Source of the DNA: Paracoccus aerius | Lineage (GTDB): Bacteria; Pseudomonadota; Alphaproteobacteria; Rhodobacterales; Rhodobacteraceae | Direction of reading: 5' to 3' | Length of the DNA: 64,000 nucleotides | Assembly: GCF_014656455.1 (NCBI RefSeq) | Contig: NZ_BNCL01000001.1 | Span: forward strand, 282,690-346,689 | Part shown: positions 29,038-38,330 of the stretch, piece after piece | How positions within the stretch are numbered: position 1 is the stretch's first letter | How the letters are laid out: each line of letters opens with the position of its first letter | Notes under the pieces: model-generated | The model's database searches: none | Seen by the model: only the letters and a program-made list of their open reading frames with translations | Told to the model about the DNA's origin: nothing | Position numbers and translations under genes: made by a program

Positions 29038-29715
29038 CTACGCTTCCACCCCAAGCTGCGCCAGAAACGGCCGCACATCACCAAGCGCCGCGCGGTTGGC
29101 GAACAGCGTGGCCTGCGACCGCAGGATTGGCTCCTCTCCCAGGATCTTCAGGTTGTTGGCCCGCAGCGTTTCTCCGGACGAGGTGATGTCGGCCACGGCT
29201 TCGGCGGTCTGGTTGGCGACCGTGCCCTCGGTCGCACCTTGCGAATCAACCAACTGGTAATCCGCCACCTCGTGATGGGCCAGCCAGGCGCGCACCAGGC
29301 GGTGATACTTGGTGGCGATCCGCAGCCGGAAGCCATGGACGGCGCGAAAATCACGGGCGATAGACGCAAAATCGTCCAGGTCCTCGCAATCGCGCCAACA
29401 TTCCGGCACGGCCAGGATCAGGTCGGCATGGCCGAAGCCCATGGGCGCGACCTCGACCACATCCGACCGCCATCCTGCCAGCTTCTCGCGCACCAGGTCG
29501 GTGCCGGTCACGCCCAGTTCGATCCGTCCTGCGGCAAGCTCTCGCGGGATCTCGCCCGCCGACAGCAGGACCAGCGACACCCCCTCCGCACCCTCGACCC
29601 GGCCCGCATATTCGCGATCCGAGCCGCTGCGCGACAGCGCCACGCCGCGTGAGGCAAACCAGTCGAAGGTCTGCTCCATCAGCCGCCCCTTGGACGGCAC
29701 CCCCAGCCGTATCAT
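29038..29715 (-). CDS. hisG: ATP phosphoribosyltransferase, short form catalytic subunit
   Basis: A 225-residue HisG of the short form, condensing ATP and PRPP in the first step of histidine synthesis. It begins MIRLGVPSKGRLMEQTFDWF and contains ELGVTGTDLVRE and LVDSQGATEGTVANQTAE, the PRPP-binding region. The C-terminal regulatory domain of long HisG is missing, which is why HisZ is needed. ATGA overlap with hisZ. Confidence 0.95.
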   Translation of the reverse strand: MIRLGVPSKGRLMEQTFDWFASRGVALSRSGSDREYAGRVEGAEGVSLVLLSAGEIPRELAAGRIELGVTGTDLVREKLAGWRSDVVEVAPMGFGHADLILAVPECWRDCEDLDDFASIARDFRAVHGFRLRIATKYHRLVRAWLAHHEVADYQLVDSQGATEGTVANQTAEAVADITSSGETLRANNLKILGEEPILRSQATLFANRAALGDVRPFLAQLGVEA

Positions 29716-30782
29716 CGCGCGGCCTCCAGTTCGGCGACAAGGCCGGGGCGGATGATGCCGCCCACGGCGGGGATCGCACGGCCGCCGCGCCCCAGGACGG
29801 CCGTCAGCGCGTCATAGCGCCCGCCCGAGGCGACAGGCGGCCAGGCCGGGCGATCAGGTGCGACGAAGCTGAAGGTAAAGCCGTCGTAGTATTCCATCGT
29901 CTGGCGCCCATGGCTTGCGTCGAACAGGATCGCGTCAGGGGCGACGCCCTGGGCCAACAGCATCGCCATCCGCTCCTCGATGCGCAGGACCGCCGGCCCC
30001 AGCTCGGTCCATTCCGCAACCAGGTCCCGCAGCTTTGCCAAGGCCCCTGGCAGCGGCGCACGAACCGCAAACAGCCGCTCGAGCCGCGCGATCCAGGCTG
30101 GATCAAGCGGCTGCGCGTGCCGGTCTGCCAGCAGCCGGTCGATCCGGGCCTGCATCTCATCCTCGCCCCGAAGCCCGGCCCACGGCGCGCTTGTCGAGGG
30201 AAGATCACGCGCCTCGGCGGGCCGAGAGAACCGCGCCAGCAGCCGCGCAAAGCGGCGGGGCCGCCACAGGTGATGCAGCAGGGCATCGCGGCGGGCGCCC
30301 GACAGCGGCAGCGCCCGGACCGCATCCATCAGCAGCCCCGTGTCGCCCGTCACAGCCTGCAGGCCATATGGGGCCAGCAGCCGGTGGAACAGCCCGAAGA
30401 CCTCGGCATCGGCCTCTCGGTCATGAGCGAACAGCTCGAACCCCGCCTGCAGGTATTCGTTGTCACGCGGATTGGCAGGGCGCTCCTCGCCCGGATCCTG
30501 CTTGCGAAAGACCTCGCCCAGATAGCAGTATCGCGCGGGTTCCGCCCCGCCCGCCATGTGCCTCTGCACCACCGGCACGGTGAAGTCGGGCCGCAGCATC
30601 ACCTCGCCCCGCAAGGGATCGGTCGAGGTATAGGCGCGCGCGCGGATATCCTCGCCATACAGATCCAGCAGCGTATCGGCGGGCAGCAGGATGTCGGGCG
30701 CGACCTCGGCGGCGCCGGCCTCGCGGAAGGCCGCCAGGAAGCGCTGGCCGATGGCCTGCTTGTCGCGCTTGGGGATAGTCAT
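29712..30782 (-). CDS. hisZ: ATP phosphoribosyltransferase regulatory subunit HisZ
   Basis: A 356-residue histidyl-tRNA synthetase paralogue that forms the hetero-octamer with short HisG and gives histidine feedback control. It keeps the class II fold (YGEDIRARAYTSTDPLRGEVMLRPDFTVPV, then CYLGEVFR and GGRYDAL) but lacks the anticodon-binding domain and the strict synthetase active-site motifs. The ATG lies one base after the hisS stop (TAG-T-ATG), so the chosen start implies tight coupling; the frame is open further upstream only inside hisS. Confidence 0.92.
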   Translation of the reverse strand: MTIPKRDKQAIGQRFLAAFREAGAAEVAPDILLPADTLLDLYGEDIRARAYTSTDPLRGEVMLRPDFTVPVVQRHMAGGAEPARYCYLGEVFRKQDPGEERPANPRDNEYLQAGFELFAHDREADAEVFGLFHRLLAPYGLQAVTGDTGLLMDAVRALPLSGARRDALLHHLWRPRRFARLLARFSRPAEARDLPSTSAPWAGLRGEDEMQARIDRLLADRHAQPLDPAWIARLERLFAVRAPLPGALAKLRDLVAEWTELGPAVLRIEERMAMLLAQGVAPDAILFDASHGRQTMEYYDGFTFSFVAPDRPAWPPVASGGRYDALTAVLGRGGRAIPAVGGIIRPGLVAELEAAR

Positions 30783-30783
30783 A

Positions 30784-32301
30784 CTACAGCTTCGCCATTG
30801 GCTTGGAAACGTGTTGTATGTTGTGAAGGATTTGAAGCACTCCCCGGACCAATTCTGAACGCGAAATCTCAACTTGTGTGGGGTTAGACTTCCACTCTTC
30901 CAGCGACGCTATACCTGCTATTTTTGCGCCCAGGACCAGATCCTTGACCTGCACGACACCGCGCGCAGCTTCGTCCGCGCCCTGGATGATCGCCACCGGC
31001 GCGCCGCGCTTGTCGGCATATTTCAACTGGTTGCCGAAGTTCTTGGGGTTGCCCAGATAAACCTCGGCCCGGATGCCCGCCGCGCGCAACTCGGACGCCA
31101 TGGCCTGGTAGTCTGCCATCCGGTCGCGGTCCATCACCGTGACGACCACCGGCCCCTGCGCCTCGGCCCCCGCCAACCCCTTGGCGCGCAAGGCGGCCAG
31201 CAGCCGGTCCACGCCAATGGACACCCCGGTCGCGGGCACCTTCTGGCCCGTGAAGCGTTCGACCAACCCGTCATATCGCCCGCCGCCCGCGACCGAACCG
31301 AACTGCCGCTTGCGGCCCTTCTCGTCCAGGATCTCGAAGGTCAATTCGGCCTCGAAGACCGGACCGGTGTAATAGCCAAGCCCCCGCACGATCGAGGGAT
31401 CGATGACCGCCCGATCCTCGGCCACGCCCATCGCGGCCAGCATGTCGGCGATCTGGGCCAGTTCCTCCACGCCCTCTGCCCCGACAGCCGAAGCGCCGAC
31501 CGCCAAGCGCAAATTCCCCAGTGTCGCCGCGTTGTCCGCGCCTTTCGAGGTCAGGAAGGCCAGCACTGGCTGGGCCTGCGCCTCGCTCAACCCAACCCCC
31601 TCGATCATGGCGCCGCTGTCGTCCTTGCGGCCCGTGGTCAGCAGCGCCAGCACGCCGTCGCGGCCAACCTTGTCGAACTTGTCGATCTGGCGCAGCACAT
31701 CCTCGGCCTGCTCGGCGCGGACCTCAGCGGCCTCCAGTACGCCGTTCAGCACCTTGCGGTTGTTGATCCGGACGATGTAGTCGCCCCGTGCAATGCCTAC
31801 AGCCTCCAAGGCATCGGCTAGCATCGCGCAGATCTCGGCATCCGCCGCGACTGACGCCGACCCCACCGTATCCGCGTCGCATTGATAGAACTGCCGGAAC
31901 CGCCCCGGCCCCGGCTTCTCGTTCCGCCAGACCGGACCCATGGCATAGCGGCGATAGGGCGACGGCAGGTCGTTGCGGAACTGCGCCGCCACCCGCGCCA
32001 GGGGCGCCGTCAGGTCGTATCGCAAGGCCAGCCAGTCGCCCGACCCGCCGCCGGGCACGGCTTCCTCTTGCCAGGCAAAGACGCCGGCGTTGGGGCGATC
32101 CACGTCGGGCAGGAACTTGCCCAGGGCCTCGACCGTCTCGACGGCGCTGGTTTCCAGGGGATCGAAGCCATGGCGGTGATAGATTTCGGCGATCCGGTCC
32201 AGCATCGCCTTGCGTTCCGTCACATCCGCGCCGAAATAGTCGCGAAAGCCCTTGGGCGTTTCCGCCTTGGGACGGGGTTGTTTTTTCTGATCTTTCGCCA
32301 T
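30784..32301 (-). CDS. hisS: Histidyl-tRNA synthetase
   Basis: A 505-residue class II synthetase. Motif 2 region [24 protein letters not shown], the histidine-specific [12 protein letters not shown] and [11 protein letters not shown], and motif 3 [13 protein letters not shown] are present, followed by the anticodon-binding domain (about 395-480). It is the first gene of hisS-hisZ-hisG. A lysine-rich head ([18 protein letters not shown]) precedes the catalytic core. Confidence 0.96.
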   Translation of the reverse strand: MAKDQKKQPRPKAETPKGFRDYFGADVTERKAMLDRIAEIYHRHGFDPLETSAVETVEALGKFLPDVDRPNAGVFAWQEEAVPGGGSGDWLALRYDLTAPLARVAAQFRNDLPSPYRRYAMGPVWRNEKPGPGRFRQFYQCDADTVGSASVAADAEICAMLADALEAVGIARGDYIVRINNRKVLNGVLEAAEVRAEQAEDVLRQIDKFDKVGRDGVLALLTTGRKDDSGAMIEGVGLSEAQAQPVLAFLTSKGADNAATLGNLRLAVGASAVGAEGVEELAQIADMLAAMGVAEDRAVIDPSIVRGLGYYTGPVFEAELTFEILDEKGRKRQFGSVAGGGRYDGLVERFTGQKVPATGVSIGVDRLLAALRAKGLAGAEAQGPVVVTVMDRDRMADYQAMASELRAAGIRAEVYLGNPKNFGNQLKYADKRGAPVAIIQGADEAARGVVQVKDLVLGAKIAGIASLEEWKSNPTQVEISRSELVRGVLQILHNIQHVSKPMAKL

Positions 32302-32352
32302 GGTCCTGCCTTTCCGGCCAAATCCGTGGCTGCCTTAACCGAAGGGGCCGAT

Positions 32353-32571
32353 ATGGACAAGGATAGCGAAACGCGAATCCGCCAGCTTGAAGAAGCGCTG
32401 GCGCACCTGACACGCGTGACCGACGACCTGCACGAGGTCATCGCCCGCCAGGACGGCGAAATCGCGCTGCTGACCCGCCGGGTCGAAATGCTGATGCGTT
32501 TCGCCGCCGAACAGCAGGCCGATGCCGAAGGCACCATCCCCTTGGCCGATCAGCGCCCGCCGCATTGGTAA
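32353..32571 (+). CDS. slyX: SlyX family protein
   Basis: A 72-residue coiled-coil protein: a leucine-rich heptad region (about 7-50) and the conserved C-terminal PPHW/PPHY-like end. SlyX proteins are widespread and of unknown function. GAAGGGG lies before the ATG. It is divergent from hisS across 51 bases. Confidence 0.85.
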   Translation: MDKDSETRIRQLEEALAHLTRVTDDLHEVIARQDGEIALLTRRVEMLMRFAAEQQADAEGTIPLADQRPPHW

Positions 32572-32582
32572 CATCTTCTGTG

Positions 32583-32624
32583 GGGAAATATCCCGCGGGG
32601 GTCCGGAGGCGCGAAGCCCCCGGC
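32583..32624. repeat. Intergenic hairpin repeat, copy C
   Basis: GGGAAATATCCCGCGGGGGTCCGG-like head followed by CGCGAAGCCCCCGG and CCTTTTC, between the convergent slyX and pgi stops. Same architecture as the copies at 24312 and 28985. Confidence 0.65.
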
Positions 32625-32629
32625 CTTTT

Positions 32630-34240
32630 CTACCCGCGCATCCGCCGGAAGACCTGCGCCAGATGCTCGGTGGATGCATCATGCCCCGGCGCGTCCTCGC
32701 CCTTCAGCAGCGGCTCGACCTTCAGCGCCAGTTCCTTGCCAAGTTCCACACCCCATTGGTCGAAGCTGTTGATCCCCAGGATTACGCCCTCGACGAAGAC
32801 CCGGTGTTCGTAAAGCGCGACGATCTGGCCCAGGGTGAAGGGCGTCAGCTGTTCGATCAGCAGCGTGGTCGAGGGCCGGTTGCCGGGGAACACGCGGTGT
32901 CGCGCCTGACGGTCCAGTTCCGCGCCTTCCAGCCCCTTGGCCTGCATCAGCGCGCGCGCTTCCTCCCGCGTGCGGCCGCGCATCAGGGCCTCGGACTGGG
33001 CCAGGCAGTTGGCGGCCAGCAGGATGTGGTGATGCGCCAGGTCGGGCTCGTGTCCCTTGGCGGCGAGGATGAATTCGCAGGGAACAGGGGTCGTGCCCTG
33101 GTGGATCAACTGATAGAAGGCGTGCTGGCCGTTGGTGCCGGGTTCGCCCCAGACGACTGGGCCCGACACCACCGTCAGGTCGGTCCCGTCCATCGCCACG
33201 CGCTTGCCGTTCGACTCCATCTCAAGCTGCTGCAGATAAGCGGGCAGCCGCAGCAGGCGGTTGTCATAGGGCAAGACGGCGCGTGTGGGATAGCCGCAGA
33301 TCTGGTGGTGCCAGATGCCGACCAGTGCCAGCAGCACCGGCAGGTTTTCCGCCAAGGGCGCGGCGCGGAAATGGGCGTCCATCGCCGCACCGCCCGCCAG
33401 GAATTCGTCAAAGCGTTCGTCGCCGATGGCCAGCATCAGCGACAGCCCGATCGGCCCCCAGACAGAATAGCGCCCGCCGACCCAGTCCTCGAAGCCGAAG
33501 ACGCGCGACGGATCGATCCCGAACTCGGCCGTCTTGCCCGTGGCCGAGGACAGCGCCACGAACTGCGCGGCCGGGTCGGTCACGATGCGGCCCATCCAGT
33601 CGCGGGCGGTCTGGGCATTGGTCATCGTCTCGATGGTGGTGAAGGTCTTGGACGCGACGATGACCAGGGTGGTGGCCGGATCCAGTCCCTTCAGCGTGTC
33701 GGCGATGTCGGCGCCGTCCACGTTGCTGACGAAATGGCAGCGCGGCCCGTCATGATAGGGGGCCATCGCCAGAACCGCCATGTAGGGGCCAAGATCCGAC
33801 CCGCCGATGCCGATATTGACCACATCGGTGATCTTTCCCCCCTGCCCCGTGAAGGCGCCGGACCGGACGTCGCGGGCGAAATCGGCCATGCGGTCATGCG
33901 TTTCGCGCACGGCGGGCATCACCTCCTGGCCGTCCACCACCACGCTGCCCCGCAGGTTGCGCAGGGCGGTGTGCAACACGGCACGGCGTTCGGTCTCGTT
34001 GATCTTCTCGCCCGTGAACATCGCCTCGCGGCGGGCCGCCACATCGGCACCTTCGGCCAAGGCCATCAGCAGGTCGCGCGCGCTTGCATCGATCAAGGTC
34101 TTGGACCAGTCGAAGACCATCCCGTCAGCCGTGGTGCAGAACGTGCTGGCACGGTTTGGATCGGCGTCGAACAGGTCAGAGATCCGGCTGTCGCCTTGCG
34201 CCTGACGATGAGATTTCAGGCGGGTCCAGATGTCGGTCAT
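32630..34240 (-). CDS. pgi: Glucose-6-phosphate isomerase
   Basis: A 536-residue isomerase interconverting glucose 6-phosphate and fructose 6-phosphate. [29 protein letters not shown], the signature [16 protein letters not shown], the catalytic glutamate region [11 protein letters not shown] and [12 protein letters not shown] are all in place. It is the last gene of zwf-pgl-pgi. In Rhodobacteraceae Pgi mainly runs backward to recycle fructose 6-phosphate into the Entner-Doudoroff route. Confidence 0.97.
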   Translation of the reverse strand: MTDIWTRLKSHRQAQGDSRISDLFDADPNRASTFCTTADGMVFDWSKTLIDASARDLLMALAEGADVAARREAMFTGEKINETERRAVLHTALRNLRGSVVVDGQEVMPAVRETHDRMADFARDVRSGAFTGQGGKITDVVNIGIGGSDLGPYMAVLAMAPYHDGPRCHFVSNVDGADIADTLKGLDPATTLVIVASKTFTTIETMTNAQTARDWMGRIVTDPAAQFVALSSATGKTAEFGIDPSRVFGFEDWVGGRYSVWGPIGLSLMLAIGDERFDEFLAGGAAMDAHFRAAPLAENLPVLLALVGIWHHQICGYPTRAVLPYDNRLLRLPAYLQQLEMESNGKRVAMDGTDLTVVSGPVVWGEPGTNGQHAFYQLIHQGTTPVPCEFILAAKGHEPDLAHHHILLAANCLAQSEALMRGRTREEARALMQAKGLEGAELDRQARHRVFPGNRPSTTLLIEQLTPFTLGQIVALYEHRVFVEGVILGINSFDQWGVELGKELALKVEPLLKGEDAPGHDASTEHLAQVFRRMRG

Positions 34241-34261
34241 TTTGAAGGCTCCTTCGGGCGC

Positions 34262-34939
34262 CTATTCGGCCCAGTGAACGGTCGCGATATCCAGGAAGGC
34301 ACGGATCGGCGCCTCGATCGGGTCCAGCTTCTGCGCCCGTTCAAGCGCCTCGCGCTTTTCCGGGCCCATGATCAGGACATGCAAGTTCATCGCGTCGGCA
34401 AGCGCAGGCCGGGTCAAGGTGATGCGCGGTTCCTCGGCCCCTTCGGCCCGGATCGGCAGGACAAGGGGCGCGTCGGCCGCCAGCCCCTCGGCCAGGCGGT
34501 CGGCGCCCGGAAACAGGCTGGCCGTGTGCATGTCGTTGCCCATGCCCAGCAGGACGACGGTAATCGGCAGGTGCGGCCGGATCGCGTCGGCCAGCGAAGG
34601 CGCGGCCTCGTCCGGGGTCGGATCCCCGGTGTACAGGTCGATATACCGGGCGGCCGCTGCCCGGTCGCGCAGCAGGTGGCGGCGCAGAAGGCGGCCGTTC
34701 GACCGCTTGTGTTCCCCGTCCACCCAGCGTTCGTCGCCCGGAAAAACCGTCACGCGCCCCCAGTCGATATCCGCCCCGCTCAGCGTCTCGAACACCAGCG
34801 TCGGTGACGTGCCGCCTGGCACGCAGAGGCTGGCCTTCTCCCCCGTCCGCAGCTGCTGCGCCAGTTGCGATGCCATCTGGTCGGCCAGCGACAGGGCCAG
34901 CATCTCTCGGTCGGGGTATTCCTTGAGTTCCATCGTCAT
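34262..34939 (-). CDS. pgl: 6-phosphogluconolactonase
   Basis: A 225-residue lactonase of the DevB/NagB-like fold that hydrolyses the product of Zwf. VPGGTSPTLVFETLSG, the VFPGDERWVDGEHKRSNG block and LLGMGNDMHTASLFPG with the catalytic histidine are visible. ATGA overlap with the zwf stop and 21 bases before pgi show a single transcript. Confidence 0.95.
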   Translation of the reverse strand: MTMELKEYPDREMLALSLADQMASQLAQQLRTGEKASLCVPGGTSPTLVFETLSGADIDWGRVTVFPGDERWVDGEHKRSNGRLLRRHLLRDRAAAARYIDLYTGDPTPDEAAPSLADAIRPHLPITVVLLGMGNDMHTASLFPGADRLAEGLAADAPLVLPIRAEGAEEPRITLTRPALADAMNLHVLIMGPEKREALERAQKLDPIEAPIRAFLDIATVHWAE

Positions 34940-36387
34940 GCGCGGATTTCCCTCCATCGGCGGTTGTCGCGATGCAGCAGACGCAACGCTTCTTCGGGCC
35001 CCGAGGATCCCGCGTCATAGGGTTCGGGCCGCCGCTTGCTGTCTTCCCAGGCGGCGATGATCGGATCGGTCCATGCCCAGGCGGCCTCGACCTCGTCCCC
35101 CCGCATGAACAGCGTCTGGTTGCCGCGGATCACGTCCATGATCAGCCGTTCATAGGCGTCGGGCATATCGCTGCCATCGGCGCCCAGCGCATCGGCGAAG
35201 GACATGTCCAGCGGCACCTGCACCAGCCGCATCCCTCCCGGCCCCGGTTCCTTGATCATCACCTTGAGGTTCATACCCTCGTTCGGTTGCAGGCGGATGA
35301 CAAGCTCGTTCGCCTTGGGCGCGCCGCTGTCGTCGAAGATCGAGTGGGGCGGTTCACGGAAGACGATGGCGATCTCGCTTGTCCGGGCCCGCAGTTTCTT
35401 GCCGGTGCGCAGATAGAAGGGCGTGCCCTGCCAGCGCCAGTTCGAGATGCAAACCTTCATCGCGACATAGCTTTCGGTCCGCGAATCCGGGTTTTCCGAA
35501 TCTTCGATGTAGCCGGTCGACTTGCCGTCCGCCTGATACTGCCCCCGCACGATGTCGCCCGGTTCGACGGGCTGCAGGGCGCGGATCACCTTAAGCTTTT
35601 CATCGCGCACGGCATTGGGGTCGAAGTGATAGGGCGGCTCCATCGCGATCAGGCACAGAAGCTGCATCATGTGGTTCTGCACCATGTCCCGGATCGCGCC
35701 GGACTTGTCGTAATAACTGCCGCGCCCGGCCACGCCCACGGTCTCCGCGACCGTGATCTGGACGTGATCGACGTATTGCGAATTCCACAGCGGCTCGAAC
35801 AGGATATTGGCAAATCGGACGGCCATCAGGTTCTGGACGGTTTCCTTGCCCAGGTAATGGTCGATCCGGTAGATCTGCTCTTCCCGGAAATGGCACGCCA
35901 GCGTCGCGTTCAAGGCGCGCGCGGTTTCCAGGTCGCGGCCGAAAGGCTTTTCCACCACGATGCGGCTGTTCTCATCAGCGATCCCGTGGCTGGCAAGGCG
36001 GCTGGCGATATCGCCAAACAAGGCGGGCGCGACCGAGAAGTAGAAGGCATGGACTGCACCGGGGCGCATCCGCGACTTCAGATGGGCCCAGCCGCCGTCG
36101 CCCTTGGCGTCGATGGGCGTATAGCCCAGCAGATCCAGGAACTGCTTCAGATGCGGGTCGTCGGCCGCGACGCCTCCGAACTCCTGGACGGCCTTTGCGG
36201 CTTCGGCCCGGAAGGCCGCGTCATCCTGTTCCGTGCGGGCCGCGCCGATGATGCGCGAGGTCGCGGGGATTTGCCCTGCCACGAAACGGCGGTACAGGCC
36301 GGGCAGGATCTTGCGCTGCGCCAGATCGCCGGTGGCACCAAAGATGACCAGATCGAAATCATCGACCGGAATGACGCGTGAAACCAT
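34936..36387 (-). CDS. zwf: Glucose-6-phosphate 1-dehydrogenase
   Basis: A 483-residue NAD(P)-dependent dehydrogenase opening the Entner-Doudoroff and pentose phosphate routes. FGATGDLAQRKILPGLYR is the dinucleotide-binding loop, RIDHYLGKETVQNL contains the catalytic residues, and the C-terminal substrate domain follows. AAGGAGG precedes this ATG; 18 extra codons upstream are unlikely because they lie over the operator. It starts the zwf-pgl-pgi operon and carries a LacI-type operator 38-49 bases before its start. Confidence 0.97.
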   Translation of the reverse strand: MVSRVIPVDDFDLVIFGATGDLAQRKILPGLYRRFVAGQIPATSRIIGAARTEQDDAAFRAEAAKAVQEFGGVAADDPHLKQFLDLLGYTPIDAKGDGGWAHLKSRMRPGAVHAFYFSVAPALFGDIASRLASHGIADENSRIVVEKPFGRDLETARALNATLACHFREEQIYRIDHYLGKETVQNLMAVRFANILFEPLWNSQYVDHVQITVAETVGVAGRGSYYDKSGAIRDMVQNHMMQLLCLIAMEPPYHFDPNAVRDEKLKVIRALQPVEPGDIVRGQYQADGKSTGYIEDSENPDSRTESYVAMKVCISNWRWQGTPFYLRTGKKLRARTSEIAIVFREPPHSIFDDSGAPKANELVIRLQPNEGMNLKVMIKEPGPGGMRLVQVPLDMSFADALGADGSDMPDAYERLIMDVIRGNQTLFMRGDEVEAAWAWTDPIIAAWEDSKRRPEPYDAGSSGPEEALRLLHRDNRRWREIRA

Positions 36388-36424
36388 GCTGTCCTCCTTG
36401 CGGTTGGGGATCGCCATATCTTTC

Positions 36425-36436
36425 GTTAGCGTTAAC
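36425..36436. promoter_or_regulatory. LacI-type operator at the zwf promoter
   Basis: GTTAGCGTTAAC has the CG centre and outer GTTA/TAAC symmetry of LacI-family operators. Its reverse complement is identical over all 12 bases to the sequence in the edd promoter. On the minus strand it would overlap the -10 of a weak TTGATC-17-TAACGA promoter. Confidence 0.7.
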
Positions 36437-36447
36437 AGCACCTCGGA

Positions 36448-36987
36448 TCAACCTTTCAGCGTCTTGGCCAGCCGTGGCAGTCGACTGCGTTTCAGCATGA
36501 CCGGCACCGTCATGTCACCCCCCATCGCCGCAGCCTTGTCACGCGCGGCAACCACGGCCGCAGTCACGCCGCTGCGATCTTGGGCCAACAGGTCCAGCAG
36601 GAAGGCATCGGGATGGATCGCCCGCAGGCCCAGCCCCGCCATCAGGCCTTGCGGAAAGTCACGCAGGTTCGCGGTCACCACCAGCGACGCGCTGCCAGCC
36701 AGGGCGGCTTCGACAACATGGCGGTCGGCGGGGTCCGGAAAGTGCAGATCGATCGCGCGTATCCCGTCATCGGGAACCTGGGCTGCGGGAAAGCGGGTTC
36801 GCAGCAAGGCGATCTCGGCCCCCGCCACGGCGTCCTGGTCGGAACCCAGCCGGGCGGCTGCATGGCGCCATTCGTCCAGGATCCGCGCCGACCACAGGGG
36901 CGTGAACAGGCCCGCCCCTGCAAGATCGGTCAGGATCTCTCGCAGGATGGTCGGGAACAGGACATTGGCGTCAAGAACCGCGCGCAT
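36448..36987 (-). CDS. PIN domain nuclease-like protein
   Basis: A 179-residue PIN-domain protein, the fold of VapC toxins and other RNases. It begins MRAVLDANVLFPT with the first acidic metal ligand at D6, has an LDEWRHA segment about residue 36, and DPADRHVVEAALAG followed by VTANLRDFP with the later acidic ligands. No antitoxin-like gene adjoins it. It shares one base with the stop of the RlmI-like gene (TGATG), so it is co-translated with that gene, and it lies just before zwf. It may act on tRNA or rRNA, but this is inference. Confidence 0.78.
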   Translation of the reverse strand: MRAVLDANVLFPTILREILTDLAGAGLFTPLWSARILDEWRHAAARLGSDQDAVAGAEIALLRTRFPAAQVPDDGIRAIDLHFPDPADRHVVEAALAGSASLVVTANLRDFPQGLMAGLGLRAIHPDAFLLDLLAQDRSGVTAAVVAARDKAAAMGGDMTVPVMLKRSRLPRLAKTLKG

Positions 36988-38180
36988 CAGTCCAGCCGGA
37001 AGAACAGCGCCTTGAGATAGCCCGTCTCGGCCAGTTGCGGCAGCATCGGATGATCGGGACCGGCCTGCCCGGTGTGGATCAGCACGCCCCTGCGCCCGCC
37101 GCGCCCGATCCCGCGCGCGCTGACATTGCGAAAGGCCGTCAGGTCGGCGGCGTGCGAGCAACTGCACAGCACCAGATAGCCGCCGGGCGCGACCAGCGGC
37201 GCAGCCAGCTTGGCGACGCGTTCATAGGCGCGCAGACCAGCCTCCAACGCAGGTTTTGCGGGTGCGAAGGCGGGCGGGTCGCAGACCACCACGTCGAAGC
37301 GGCGGCCCTCGTCGGCCATCTTCTCCATCGCCTTGAAGGCATCGGACTGGATCGTCTCAAGCCGGCCTGATGCATCCATCCGCACCGCGCCGCCCTTGGC
37401 CAGGTCAAGCGCCGCCGCGCTGCCATCGACGCAGGTCGCCCGCACCGCACCGGCCGCCAGGGCGGCCAGGCCGAAGCCGCCGACATGGCTGAACACGTCC
37501 AGCACGGACGCGTCCTTCGCCAGCCGCTGCGCAAAGGCTTGGTTCGGGCGCTGATCAAAGAACAGGCCTGTCTTCTGCCCACCCATCAGATCGGCCAGAT
37601 AGGTCGCGCCGTTCATGGGCACTGCCACGGGTTCTGTCGGCGCCTCTCCGCGCAGAACCTCCATCCGTTCCTCAAGCCCTTCCAGGCCGCGCGCGCGACC
37701 CTGCCCGTTCAGGATCACCGTCGTCACACCCGCAACCTCGGCCAAGGCATCGGCGATCTGCGGGGCCATACGGTCAGCCCAGGCTGCATTCGGCTGGATC
37801 ACGGCAGCATCCCCGAAGCGGTCGATCACCAGGCCCGGCAGGCCGTCCGATTCGGCGTGGACCAGGCGATAGAAGGGCGCGTCGTAAAGCCGCTCACGCA
37901 TCTGCAACGCGCGCGCCAACCGGGTCTTCAGCCAGTTCCCGTCAATCAGCGCCTGCGGATCGGCATCCATCATCCGGCCGACGATCTTCGAGTTGGGGTT
38001 CACCGTGACCAGCCCAAGCGGCTTGCGCTCGGCATCCTCCAGCACGGCAAAACCCCCTGCCGGGATCGCGCGACTGCGACGATCCAGCACGGCCTCGTCG
38101 GCAAAGACCCAAGGGAAGCCGTGGCGGATCGCCTGGGGCTTGGACTTCGGGCGCAGGCGCAGAACAGGCAGGTCGGTCAT
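36987..38180 (-). CDS. RlmI-like 23S rRNA (cytosine-C5) methyltransferase
   Basis: A 397-residue class I SAM methyltransferase of the RlmI/RlmK family. An N-terminal PUA domain (about 1-75, RLRPKSKPQAIRHGFPWVFADE) precedes an EEHD-like middle part and the Rossmann domain with VLDVFSHVGGFGLAAL and VVCDPPAFAP, ending in LCSCSH with a cysteine suited to C5 methylation. AAAGGATC lies before the ATG. It is divergent from edd and followed by the PIN gene. Confidence 0.88.
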   Translation of the reverse strand: MTDLPVLRLRPKSKPQAIRHGFPWVFADEAVLDRRSRAIPAGGFAVLEDAERKPLGLVTVNPNSKIVGRMMDADPQALIDGNWLKTRLARALQMRERLYDAPFYRLVHAESDGLPGLVIDRFGDAAVIQPNAAWADRMAPQIADALAEVAGVTTVILNGQGRARGLEGLEERMEVLRGEAPTEPVAVPMNGATYLADLMGGQKTGLFFDQRPNQAFAQRLAKDASVLDVFSHVGGFGLAALAAGAVRATCVDGSAAALDLAKGGAVRMDASGRLETIQSDAFKAMEKMADEGRRFDVVVCDPPAFAPAKPALEAGLRAYERVAKLAAPLVAPGGYLVLCSCSHAADLTAFRNVSARGIGRGGRRGVLIHTGQAGPDHPMLPQLAETGYLKALFFRLD

Positions 38181-38280
38181 GGGGTGATCCTTTCGCGCAG
38201 GGATCTGGCACGCCACCCTGCCCTGCACAAGGCCGCACGCGGCGGCATGGCGGTGGAAAGACGCAAGGCGACAAGGAATG

Positions 38281-38309
38281 TTGAACCGTTAACGCTAACG
38301 GACTATATT
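38281..38309 (+). promoter_or_regulatory. edd promoter with LacI-type operator in the spacer
   Basis: TTGAAC, 17 bases, then TATATT gives a near-consensus sigma-70 promoter 22 bases before the edd start. The 12-base operator GTTAACGCTAAC (38288-38299) lies entirely inside the spacer, so repressor and RNA polymerase could not bind together. Confidence 0.75.
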
Positions 38310-38330
38310 TCCGTCAAGAAGGAGCCAGCC

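Noticed and set aside
37485..38330. A long upstream extension of the edd frame
   Set aside because: It runs through the RlmI-like gene on the other strand and the edd promoter; the ATG after AAGGAGCC is clearly the start.
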